Of a stretch of 47,837 bases of DNA, positions 7,849 to 16,319 are shown piece after piece. The position numbers and the translations under genes were made by a program. The stretch is from positions 1 to 47,837 of the forward strand of contig JAKPFN010000012.1 in NCBI GenBank assembly GCA_029551395.1. Reading direction: 5' to 3'. A model generated the notes under the pieces. It had not been told where the DNA came from and made no database searches. It saw only the letters and a list, made by a program, of their open reading frames with translations. Numbering within the stretch: the first letter of the stretch is position 1; each line of letters opens with the position of its first letter. Source of the stretch: Armatimonadota bacterium (GTDB lineage Bacteria; Armatimonadota; UBA5829; DTLH01).

Positions 7849-10722
7849 TTACTCTGAGTCGATAATCCGCCGGAGATACACTACTCCAGGCTTGGTATTG
7901 AGTTCATATAACGCCTGATATGCTCTTGGATCCTGTTTGAAAAGCCTGGACACTCTTGAATCAGGATTATTAAGATCTCCAAAGGTAAATGCACCTGTAG
8001 GACAGGTTTGGACACAGGCTGGAATAATCTCATCATCTCTTAAAGCCCTGTGTTCTCGCTTTGCAATAATCTGAGCTTCTCTTATCCTCTGTATGCAAAA
8101 TGTGCATTTCTCCATAACCCCACGGTCTCGCACTGTAACATCAGGATTAAGCTGCCAGTTCAACGGCTCAGGCCATGTAAATTGGAACCAGTTGAAACGC
8201 CGCACCTTATATGGGCAGTTATTGGAGCAATATCTGGTTCCCACACAGCGGTTGTAGACCTGCATGTTGATGCCTTCTTCGCTGTGGGCTGCTGCATAGA
8301 CCGGGCATACTGACTCACATGGAGCAACATCGCAGTGCTGGCAGAGCATTGGTTGGAAGATAATTGGAGTTCGAGATTGTGACCAATCAAAATATCTATC
8401 TATCCTAAGCCAGGCCATCACTCTGTTCCGCCTTACACCCTCTTCTCCCACTACAGCCACATTATTTTCTGCATAACAGGCCGCTACACAGGCATTGCAG
8501 CCTATACATCTGTCGAGGTCTACAACCATTACCCATCTGCTGCCTTTATGCTCATGACCTGGATAAAAATCGTTTTCATCAAATCCGGCTGGCAAAGGCA
8601 GACGAACTTCTCGGTGGCTTTCACGTTCTCCCAAGGCAGTAGTTTGAGCTAAACTTCTTCTATGTTGGCTGTCTCCATGCTGCCAATTTGCCAATGCTTT
8701 TCTAGTCCCCATTGTTCGTATTTTTACTTCAGCAGCCTCGGGAGTAACAACAGGCCATACATTTATGCCAACACCATTTGCAAAGTCTCCGTAATGACTA
8801 TGACCCTGACCAATTGGAACCGCAACTACATCGGGATGCACGCCGTTCCAGACATAAACGGGAGCCGATATCTTGGTATTGTCTTTCGAGACCTCAACAA
8901 CATCATTAGTGCGTACGCCTAACCGGTCTGCCAAACTTGGATGTATTTCTATCCATGAGCCCCAGCAGACCTTGGTAACAGGTTCTGGCATTTCCTGAAG
9001 CCAACACCTGTTAGCCCCTCGACCATCATAGAAGTAGATATGAGGATATGCATAAAGCCTGAGCTTGCCTGCCTCTATAGACGGCTTTGATTGCTGAGAT
9101 GAAGGTACGGCAGAAGTGACTTGTATCTCTGTCGGAGGTTGTGGCAATGATTCAGGCGGAATAGAAGCTAAAGAGTCCTCGCTGGCCGCATTTTGGATAG
9201 TTAAAGGAGTTCTAGCTTCGCTTGCTTCAACCGTTTCAGGCCATCTGCCTCCTAATTGCAATAAGGACTCCCATTCCGGTGGATATACATCCAGCGGCTG
9301 CCCCTGTTGAATAGGAAATCCCCAACGATTGCGTAAATACTCAAGGTAACTATCTGCTCCGAATGTTACTCTCGGTGCAATCCCTGCAGACCTGGCAAGA
9401 TTGATTAAAATATCCCCGGTATGCATTGTATTGAATATCTGCCCCATAGTAGGCTGCATTAGGTTGACCACACCAAGCTGCGGTTCATAATCACCCCAAG
9501 ACTCAAGTGGTGTATTTGATGGCAGAATCCAATGAGCATGTGTTGAAGTTTCATCCATAAAGCTGGTCAAACTTATAACTGCATTCACTCGATTCATAGC
9601 CTGAAGGAACCTGTCTGCTTCAGGCAATGCATAGACAGGATTTGCCCCATATACGATAAGTGCCTCTATCTCTCCTGCCTCCATTGCTGAGATGAATTCC
9701 TGCACATCTTCGCGGTTCGCAGCGTTCGAGAGCGCATGGGGCCGGTTTCGAGACACCAACTGCGTACCAAGCGTTGTATTGAGCGCAGAAACGGCTCTGG
9801 CTGTGTTGAAATCTCCTCCCTGAAGCACCAATGGAGCCTGTGCTTCTGCAAGTTCGCGAGCTATCTTTCGAAGCTGTCTTGGATCGATGTCCAGTTGAGA
9901 TGAAACTTCGTCTATGGAAGGAGTTCCGGGAGATGCGGCTAAAGCGTTCGCAACCAGTGCTTCAGCGCCGGATGGAACAATAATACATTCATCTGCATTT
10001 GCAGCAGTCATCGACATTCTCGGCCCTACATAAACAAAACGTCCTCGACGGCCGTTGGTAATCTGCCGCATTACTGCGAACTGCCAAGCGTATTCGACTG
10101 GAGAAATCCACGTTTCAAGGAAATCAGCATTAAATGAAATCAGATAATCGCTTGCGGCTATATTGAATGCAGGTATGATTCCGCCATAAACTGCTTTAAC
10201 CGATTCATAGTCAATCGGCTCATAAACCAGCAGACGGCCTGAACCGAATGCTGCAAGCCACTGACGCATCAGAGCGCTAAGGCTGCCAGTCTGAAGGTCG
10301 CTGATGATACCAATTCGTCCTCTATTTGCTAATAGAACCTCACCTACAGCCCGTAGCGCTTCCTGCCAATCGACCTGACTAAAATGTCCATTACCGTTGC
10401 CGCGCATTGGGCTTTTTATACGGTGTGGATCATAAAGACCGTGCAAGGCTGCCTGTCCGCGAGCGCAAAGCGCTCCTCGATTGATTGGATGGTTAGGATT
10501 GCCCTCGCATTTAACATCACGAGCTTCTCTGTTTCTGACCAGCATCCCACACCCCGCAGGACACTCTCTGCAGCTTGTGGCATACCAGGCAGAGACTCCT
10601 GGGATAATGTTCTCAGGCTGGTGTATGAACGGCACCAGATGTTCATAATTAGTAGCAGCAAGCCCTAATCCTCCAACCGCTACCCCCAGACCTTTGAGAA
10701 GCTCTCTACGTGTGAGAGGCAC
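7849..10722 (-). CDS. actB: ActB, Tat-exported molybdopterin-like and Fe-S subunit of alternative complex III
   Basis: A 957-residue fusion. The N-terminus carries a twin-arginine signal (RRELLKGLGVAVGG). A molybdopterin-oxidoreductase-like domain follows (about residues 45-650) with CRECPAGCGM and a later GALCARGQ cysteine; in ActB this domain does not act as a molybdoenzyme. The C-terminal quarter is a ferredoxin-like domain with four cysteine groups (DRCIGCNACVAAC, CQHCDVAPCESVCP, CVGTRYCSNNCP, then CTFCIQRI and CVQTCPTGA) for three 4Fe-4S and one 3Fe-4S cluster. It moves electrons from ActC to ActA. I start it at GTG 10722 because GGAGG precedes it at proper spacing and places the Tat motif near the N-terminus; the frame is open to TTG 10770. 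First gene of the operon. Confidence 0.92.
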   Translation of the reverse strand: MPLTRRELLKGLGVAVGGLGLAATNYEHLVPFIHQPENIIPGVSAWYATSCRECPAGCGMLVRNREARDVKCEGNPNHPINRGALCARGQAALHGLYDPHRIKSPMRGNGNGHFSQVDWQEALRAVGEVLLANRGRIGIISDLQTGSLSALMRQWLAAFGSGRLLVYEPIDYESVKAVYGGIIPAFNIAASDYLISFNADFLETWISPVEYAWQFAVMRQITNGRRGRFVYVGPRMSMTAANADECIIVPSGAEALVANALAASPGTPSIDEVSSQLDIDPRQLRKIARELAEAQAPLVLQGGDFNTARAVSALNTTLGTQLVSRNRPHALSNAANREDVQEFISAMEAGEIEALIVYGANPVYALPEADRFLQAMNRVNAVISLTSFMDETSTHAHWILPSNTPLESWGDYEPQLGVVNLMQPTMGQIFNTMHTGDILINLARSAGIAPRVTFGADSYLEYLRNRWGFPIQQGQPLDVYPPEWESLLQLGGRWPETVEASEARTPLTIQNAASEDSLASIPPESLPQPPTEIQVTSAVPSSQQSKPSIEAGKLRLYAYPHIYFYDGRGANRCWLQEMPEPVTKVCWGSWIEIHPSLADRLGVRTNDVVEVSKDNTKISAPVYVWNGVHPDVVAVPIGQGHSHYGDFANGVGINVWPVVTPEAAEVKIRTMGTRKALANWQHGDSQHRRSLAQTTALGERESHREVRLPLPAGFDENDFYPGHEHKGSRWVMVVDLDRCIGCNACVAACYAENNVAVVGEEGVRRNRVMAWLRIDRYFDWSQSRTPIIFQPMLCQHCDVAPCESVCPVYAAAHSEEGINMQVYNRCVGTRYCSNNCPYKVRRFNWFQFTWPEPLNWQLNPDVTVRDRGVMEKCTFCIQRIREAQIIAKREHRALRDDEIIPACVQTCPTGAFTFGDLNNPDSRVSRLFKQDPRAYQALYELNTKPGVVYLRRIIDSE

Positions 10723-10923
10723 TTTGACTAAACCTCCGGCAGTTAATAAGCAGGTCTTGACGGTCGACAACTTCGGTCAGGTAAAATAGCAACCGTGCCT
10801 GCTCAGCAGTTAGTGTATTTTATCCAGCTTGCCTGGTTCCTACACATATAAAAGCTGAATAATTTGGGTAAACTCAGCAGCAGTAATAGACAAACGTGTT
10901 CTGAAACAAGAGGATATAAATAA

Positions 10924-11640
10924 GTGTGGGCATCATTTCTTTTAGGGCTTGTTGCAGGGATTAGCGCAACGCCTCATTGTTTGGGTATGTGCGGCGGTTT
11001 CCCGCTTCATTTGGCTAAATCCTCAGGTAAAGGTCAGGTGTTCTTGAGACAATTGCTCTTTGTAATGGGAAAAAGCGTCACATATATGTTCCTGGGAGCA
11101 CTTGCCGCGTCTTTAGGTGTTATCGTGTTGAAAGACACACAGCTTGCAAAGGCTGCACCAGTAATTCGTCTTGCTGCGGGCATCATCACGCTCATATTCG
11201 GCCTGCTTATGCTAGGAATCAAGCTCCCTTCAATAAAACCATTGCAGAATATCTCAGATACAGGATTCATAAAGAGTATATTCGGTGGCCTTCTAATCAG
11301 CCCTGGCCCACTTTCGGCACTGGTGCTGGGATTATGCGTCGGTTTTATCCCCTGCCCTCTTCCAATAGTTATGCTTGGAGTGTCTGCTGCATCCCACAAT
11401 GTGCTTTATGGTATCATTCTAATGGCTGGTGTGGGAGTCGGAACTGCCCCTGGGCTTCTTGGTGTTGGACTTTGCGGCGCTGGACTAAACAGACGGTTCG
11501 CCAAAGTTGGCATGAAGCTTGCAGGTGTAGTTGTAGTAAGTATAGCCCTGCTTACAATAGGTAGAGCATCTGGAATGATACCCAAAGCTCACCCCATCAA
11601 CTACGCAATTCCCTCATGCTGCGGAGGTGGACAGCATTGA
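10924..11640 (+). CDS. TauE/SafE- or DsbD_2-type membrane protein next to the copper ATPase
   Basis: A 238-residue protein with about six membrane helices. The N-terminal helix holds ATPHCLGMCGGFP, a signature of the UreH/DsbD_2 (TauE/SafE superfamily) transporters that commonly sit beside cbb3 maturation ATPases. A second repeat carries GFIPCPLPIVML. The C-terminus ends in SCCGGGQH, a possible metal-binding tail. Start is GTG 10924, with AGAGGA about 10 bases upstream. The last 25 bases overlap the P-type ATPase, which implies coupling. Likely role: metal (copper) or redox handling for oxidase assembly; the substrate cannot be read from the sequence. It is transcribed away from the actB operon across a 200-base gap in which I find no convincing promoter pair. 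Confidence 0.78.
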   Translation: MWASFLLGLVAGISATPHCLGMCGGFPLHLAKSSGKGQVFLRQLLFVMGKSVTYMFLGALAASLGVIVLKDTQLAKAAPVIRLAAGIITLIFGLLMLGIKLPSIKPLQNISDTGFIKSIFGGLLISPGPLSALVLGLCVGFIPCPLPIVMLGVSAASHNVLYGIILMAGVGVGTAPGLLGVGLCGAGLNRRFAKVGMKLAGVVVVSIALLTIGRASGMIPKAHPINYAIPSCCGGGQH

Positions 11641-13733
11641 CCAAACGGCAGTCCTGCGCTTACTGCGGACTGATATTTACAGGCAGCGGATATTCTGCTG
11701 ACGGCAAACAACGCTTCTGTTGTTATGGGTGCTATCTCATCCAGAGGATAATGGGCACTCAGGGCGAAGATGGCATAGCCACTTGGATACTTCTCAGGCT
11801 CGGACTTGGGGCTTTTTTATCCATGTTCGTGATGATGATCAGCCTGATTCTATATGCCACTCCACTTGATGAACTTGGAGCAGCAACCATCCGCGGATTC
11901 CACTGGGCTATGGTCGGGCTTTCCACTCCGGCAGTTGTAATCCTTGGCAGTCCTTTCCTTTTTGGTGCAGCAAAAGATCTCCGAAGAAAGCGGATAAGCA
12001 TGGATGCCCTCATTGTCACAGGCTCATTCGCAGCTTACAGCGTCAGTGTATTCAATGTGATAAAGGGAAACGGTCACGTCTACTTCGACACGGCAACGAT
12101 GCTGTTGCTTATAGTTACGCTTGGCCGGCTGATGGAAGCTAAAGCTAAGAGCAGCACATCGAAAGCTATTGCAGATATGATCTCCATAATGCCGGTTACT
12201 GCAAGAATTCGCAGAAATGGAAAGGATATCGAAATCCCGGCAGACCAGGTCAGAAAAGGCGACATTTTGATAGTAAAACCAGGAGAGAGGATACCTGCGG
12301 ACGGAAAAATCATATCAGGAGAATGCCTGGTAGAAGAATCGGCCTTTACAGGAGAATCCAGACCTCGGTCATGTTCGCCCGGAGACTTGGTATACGGTGG
12401 GAGCATCAACTGTGATGGCCTCATCAACGTGCAGGCAACAGCAGTAGGTTCTGCGTCTCTTCTGGCTCAGATTCAGCAGATGGTAGAGGAAGCACAGCAT
12501 AATAGCGCGCCTGTTGAACGGTTGGCAGAACGTGTTGCATCGGTTTTTGTTCCGATAGTATGGATCATAGCAGCAGGCACTGCTGTATATTGGGGCGTTT
12601 TCCAGCACAACATAGAGAGAGGATGTTTATCTGCACTCGCAGTTTTGGTTGTTGCCTGTCCATGCGCTCTGGGTATTGCAACTCCGCTTGCTGCGTGTTT
12701 AGCCATTGGAAAGGCTGCCAAAGCTGGGGTCTTGATACGCTCAGGTGATGTGCTTGAGCGATTGCCGAAGATTCATCGAGTGTTCTTCGATAAAACCGGT
12801 ACTCTGACAACCGGTAAACTTGCAGTGGGTGAAATAGTTGTCTCACCTGAAGTAACTACAGACGAGGTAATGTCCCGGTTGATATCACTTGAGACTGCCA
12901 GTGAACATGCAATTGCAAAAGCAATAATGGGAACAGTTGAATCTCGAGGATGCGCTGTCGGTTCTGTTGCTGATTTCCGCACTCATCCAGGTCATGGGGT
13001 TTCCGGACTTGTAACATTGAATGGAAGCACTAAAAAAGTATCTGTAGGTTCATTGAAGTTCCTCTCACCAGATTATGAAGCGCCGCCAGAATTGACTCAA
13101 CGTAAGAATGGAAGCAGGTTTACATCAACATACATCGCATGGGACGGACGCATACGCGGTGCTGTCTATATGAAAGACCAAATCCGTCCTGAAGCATCTA
13201 AAACAGTACGAGAACTGGCGGATTTAGGAATATCAGTAGCCATAATCTCCGGCGACCGTGAAGACCCGGTTAGAAAGACCGCTGAAGCAGTTGGAATCCG
13301 GCAATTCCTTTATGAATGCACGCCCGTTGAAAAAGTCGAGGCAGTGCAGGAAATGCGCGGTAAATCGCGCCTTAGAAAAAAACTGATTGCAGTTGTTGGA
13401 GACGGAATCAACGATGCTCCAGCGCTTGCAGAAGCAGATGTAGGCATTGCCATTGGTGGAGGTACCGACCTTGCGCGGCAAGCGAGTGATGTTACACTGC
13501 TTGGGGATGACCTGCTGCGCATTCCCTGGGTAATTCGGCTCTCACAGGCTACCTACAGCATCATCCGGCAAAACCTGTTGTGGGCCTTCAGCTACAATAT
13601 TGTTGCAATGGGGCTGGCAGTAATGGGACACATACACCCGCTGATTGCAGCAACTGCTATGGTCGCAAGCAGCCTTGCTGTTATAACCAATTCAATGCGT
13701 ATTTTGCGCTTACCTAATCTATCTGAGGATTAA
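11616..13733 (+). CDS. CcoI/FixI-type copper-exporting P-type ATPase
   Basis: A 705-residue P1B ATPase. Hallmarks: TGES in the actuator domain (about residue 247), CPC metal site at 348-350, DKTGT phosphorylation site with Asp392, and GDGINDAPAL in the hinge. About eight membrane helices. The N-terminus has no classic heavy-metal domain (GMTCxxC); instead it carries CAYCGLIF and FCCYGCYLI, a zinc-ribbon-like cysteine cluster seen in FixI/CcoI proteins. CcoI loads copper for CuB of cbb3 oxidases, which fits the divergent ccoN operon. Start ATG 11616 lies inside the upstream gene; a TTG at 11637 is possible. Followed within 13 bases by the convergent rhomboid gene. Confidence 0.9.
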   Translation: MLRRWTALTKRQSCAYCGLIFTGSGYSADGKQRFCCYGCYLIQRIMGTQGEDGIATWILLRLGLGAFLSMFVMMISLILYATPLDELGAATIRGFHWAMVGLSTPAVVILGSPFLFGAAKDLRRKRISMDALIVTGSFAAYSVSVFNVIKGNGHVYFDTATMLLLIVTLGRLMEAKAKSSTSKAIADMISIMPVTARIRRNGKDIEIPADQVRKGDILIVKPGERIPADGKIISGECLVEESAFTGESRPRSCSPGDLVYGGSINCDGLINVQATAVGSASLLAQIQQMVEEAQHNSAPVERLAERVASVFVPIVWIIAAGTAVYWGVFQHNIERGCLSALAVLVVACPCALGIATPLAACLAIGKAAKAGVLIRSGDVLERLPKIHRVFFDKTGTLTTGKLAVGEIVVSPEVTTDEVMSRLISLETASEHAIAKAIMGTVESRGCAVGSVADFRTHPGHGVSGLVTLNGSTKKVSVGSLKFLSPDYEAPPELTQRKNGSRFTSTYIAWDGRIRGAVYMKDQIRPEASKTVRELADLGISVAIISGDREDPVRKTAEAVGIRQFLYECTPVEKVEAVQEMRGKSRLRKKLIAVVGDGINDAPALAEADVGIAIGGGTDLARQASDVTLLGDDLLRIPWVIRLSQATYSIIRQNLLWAFSYNIVAMGLAVMGHIHPLIAATAMVASSLAVITNSMRILRLPNLSED

Positions 13734-13755
13734 CCAATCATCAGTCTAATTGGTT
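13732..13755. terminator. Short bidirectional hairpin between convergent genes
   Basis: AACCAAT at 13732-13738 is the inverted repeat of ATTGGTT at 13749-13755, with a 10-base loop. It spans both stop codons of the convergent ATPase and rhomboid genes. The stem is short and AT-rich, so this is a weak terminator call based on position. Confidence 0.4.
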
Positions 13756-14945
13756 GGATTGGCTTTTGAAGCCTGGTCCATTTGCGCCCAAAGACTTCTC
13801 CCGAACTGAGTCATCGGCCCATTTGGGAACCTTCTGGCCATTTCACGAAGGCAGTTGCGGGCATTGCGTACATCTCTAAATCCATTCCAATAGCAGTAAG
13901 CCATATTATAAAGCGCAGTCTCTGCATCTGCAGTTTCAGGATAGTTATCCAGCAACAGTTGATAAATCTCAATAGTCTGAAGTTTATCGCCTCTTTGTTC
14001 CAGATTCTTTGCAAGCCTCATCAGCACTGCAGGATGATATATTCCCACCTGCCCTCTGTAAGATTTGAGGTAATACGCAACAAGAGCCGGATCTTTATTT
14101 ACAAGCTCAGGACCTGCTGCGCTCATTGCACGATCAACAACTTGATATTTTCCCTGCTTCTGGGCAGCATTCATTAGCAACCTGAGCAATTGTGGATTCA
14201 TTGGATCATGCTCAACCATAGGCTCTAATGCATGAAGCGGCAACAGCGACATGTCTTTAAGGTCTGCTTGCAAGGCTCTTGCCTCAGATACAGCATCAGT
14301 GTCGCGTTTGGCTCGCATAGCTATACAGAACAAAACCCCTACAATTCCACCGCCTACATGCGCGAAATATGCCACACCGCCTCCAGTTGCAAATCCAGCT
14401 GAGATGACGCCATTGAATAAATCCATCAATAGATACAACCCGATTACCCAGAAAGCATCGAGTTGGAAGGTTCCTACATAAAAATAGATCCAGTAGAATA
14501 TACACACAGGGCTCCATGAAAACAGGTACCAGTATGCTCCCAACAGACCCATCACGCAGCCGGATGCACCTATGCATAAACCTACCTGCCCCATTGTGCT
14601 TACCTGCACAACAGCTTGTAGAATAGACCCTGCTACACCTGTGCCGAGATATACAGCCAGAAATTTAGGTATCCCCAGTCTGTCTTCCACAGCCTGACCG
14701 AATACCCAGAGAAATAACATATTTCCTCCCACATGAAAAATATCTGCATGGAGGAAAGCTCCCGTAAACACGTTCAATATCGGAAGTTCTGAGCCACCAA
14801 AAGCGTATCTCAGTGCAATGTGCTCTTTAATCATTAGATTTCCGTCAATCGTAAGTAAGTAAACGAGCACATTAATGGCAATAATCGTCACCGTAGCAAT
14901 TGGGAATCTGCTAACAGGAGCTTTTACGCGGTATGGAATCAGCAA
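13746..14945 (-). CDS. Rhomboid-family intramembrane serine protease with C-terminal helical-repeat domain
   Basis: A 399-residue protein. Residues about 1-225 form a six-helix rhomboid core: GGNMLFLWVFGQAVEDRLG after helix 1, the catalytic serine in IGASGCVMGLLGAYW (helix 4), and the partner histidine in AYFAHVGGGIVGVLF (helix 6). Residues about 240-399 are soluble and look like TPR-type helices (for example TIEIYQLLLDNYPETADAETALYNMAYCYW), suggesting protein-protein contacts at the membrane. The TTG start at 14945 follows AGAGG and gives a short N-terminus with IPYRVKAPVSRFP, typical of this family. Substrates are unknown. It is the last gene of the minus-strand group that includes rtcA and htrA, and may be separately transcribed. 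Confidence 0.88.
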   Translation of the reverse strand: MLIPYRVKAPVSRFPIATVTIIAINVLVYLLTIDGNLMIKEHIALRYAFGGSELPILNVFTGAFLHADIFHVGGNMLFLWVFGQAVEDRLGIPKFLAVYLGTGVAGSILQAVVQVSTMGQVGLCIGASGCVMGLLGAYWYLFSWSPVCIFYWIYFYVGTFQLDAFWVIGLYLLMDLFNGVISAGFATGGGVAYFAHVGGGIVGVLFCIAMRAKRDTDAVSEARALQADLKDMSLLPLHALEPMVEHDPMNPQLLRLLMNAAQKQGKYQVVDRAMSAAGPELVNKDPALVAYYLKSYRGQVGIYHPAVLMRLAKNLEQRGDKLQTIEIYQLLLDNYPETADAETALYNMAYCYWNGFRDVRNARNCLREMARRFPNGPMTQFGRSLWAQMDQASKANPTN

Positions 14946-15043
14946 ACCTTTACCTCTCTTTCTACTCCCCTAGACCGAGTCAATATCTTAAAGACTGCTG
15001 CTGTCAACACCCTCCAGCAAGCAGTTTACTGCTCCTCTTTCAA

Positions 15044-16096
15044 TCAGGGATTCTTGAACCCGGCACCTTCAATTTTCACCGTTCCCGGTTGACCATGTTC
15101 TCCTGATATTTCTATATTAATCGGCAAAAACTGCCTTACAGTATCAATATTTGTAGTAAGATGTAGCGTGATCTCCTCGGTAGTAAAAGATGATTCTCCC
15201 TCAGCCAGCGCCATTGGAACGATTAATTGATCTGCCAGATGCTTATCAAGAGCCATTCCAGATTTCCACCACGAAGTAAACTCCTTACAGGCTTCACGCG
15301 CCACCTTCTCTGCCGGTTTTCCACGCTCACCTAGTGCAGTAAAACCGGCTTTAAGGTCACCGCCATCGTACAGAATAAATACAACCGTTCCCTTGCCGGG
15401 TGATTCGTAGTCTTCTATCAGCTCAACAGGCACTATTCCTGAATCCTTCAAGCATATAACAGCCTCGTTCATCTGTCGCTCTGCGATAGACCGTGGTAAG
15501 TTCGACACAGCCGAATAGCATGTGACTGTTCCTGGTAAACGCTCAGTGAATACCATGTTTTTCAGGCTGTTGACGATGTCGATCTCAACACGAATTTCCC
15601 CTCCACCAATCGGATAATAACCTGCCCTAGCTACTGAGTACCACGTAAGCAGCCCCATTCTAGCCAGCACAGGCAGATAGACTTCATCCAAATAGTTAGC
15701 CGGAGGACTCCAGGGAACATGAGTGCCCCCTCGGAGGGTAATTCTGGAAGATTTTGCCGCAAAAGCAAGCGGAAGCAGCACTGTCTGCAAGATAAGGTTA
15801 ACCGCTCCGGCCGATGCTTTAATCTCCGATACATCGAAGATATATTCTCCCGGTTGAACCTGCCCTGGATGGAATTCCAATGCTATTGAACCAACTTCAT
15901 CCCCAACAAGCTTGCCGTTACAGATACGAGCAATAGCGCGAGCTGCAGTCAGGTGCTGCGGCTGCAACCCAGGATTCTTGCGGCCTGCCCTAATGTTTTC
16001 GATTTTTATTGGACGCTGCAGCAGTGCAGAAAGAGAGAGACTTGTTCTGAGTATCTGACCTCCACCTTCTCCATAGCTGCCATCGATGTAAAGCAT
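15044..16096 (-). CDS. rtcA: RNA 3'-terminal phosphate cyclase
   Basis: A 350-residue RtcA. It converts an RNA 3'-phosphate into a 2',3'-cyclic phosphate using ATP through an enzyme-AMP intermediate. Diagnostic parts: IDGSYGEGGGQILRTSLSLS at the N-terminus, RAGRKNPGLQPQHLTAA, and HLADQLIVPMALA, in which His286 corresponds to the nucleophile that becomes adenylated. TLHLTTNIDTVRQFL closes the family pattern. Length matches the bacterial enzymes (about 340). The ATG follows GAGGG at good spacing. The usual partners RtcB (ligase) and RtcR are not next to it; neighbours are a rhomboid protease and HtrA. RNA repair or end-healing is the likely role. Confidence 0.93.
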   Translation of the reverse strand: MLYIDGSYGEGGGQILRTSLSLSALLQRPIKIENIRAGRKNPGLQPQHLTAARAIARICNGKLVGDEVGSIALEFHPGQVQPGEYIFDVSEIKASAGAVNLILQTVLLPLAFAAKSSRITLRGGTHVPWSPPANYLDEVYLPVLARMGLLTWYSVARAGYYPIGGGEIRVEIDIVNSLKNMVFTERLPGTVTCYSAVSNLPRSIAERQMNEAVICLKDSGIVPVELIEDYESPGKGTVVFILYDGGDLKAGFTALGERGKPAEKVAREACKEFTSWWKSGMALDKHLADQLIVPMALAEGESSFTTEEITLHLTTNIDTVRQFLPINIEISGEHGQPGTVKIEGAGFKNP

Positions 16097-16263
16097 ATCA
16101 TTGCCCTCGTATATTCACTGTTCTTTTGTCAATATAGAGCAAGCAGATTAATCTGGTAATCATATTTTATGGCAAACTATGCAATTATCCTTCTCGAAAT
16201 ACACAGATAATGAAGGTTTTCAGATGATAAAGCAGTTTAGTGATGGATGGGGCTGCCGTGATG

Positions 16264-16302
16264 TGCAGGGATTCATGTTTTGATATAGCGTGAATCCCTG
16301 CA
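16264..16302 (-). terminator. 12-bp perfect hairpin downstream of htrA
   Basis: TGCAGGGATTCA at 16264-16275 and TGAATCCCTGCA at 16291-16302 are exact inverted repeats with a 15-base loop, beginning 18 bases after the htrA stop. There is no clear T-tract on either side, so it may act as a terminator or mRNA-end stabiliser. Confidence 0.6.
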
Positions 16303-16319
16303 AAGTCAGTGTCATTAGT

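Noticed and set aside
10723-10923. Divergent promoter pair between actB and the TauE-like gene
   Set aside because: Several TATA-like segments exist, but none has an acceptable -35 box at 16-18 bases, so none is reported.
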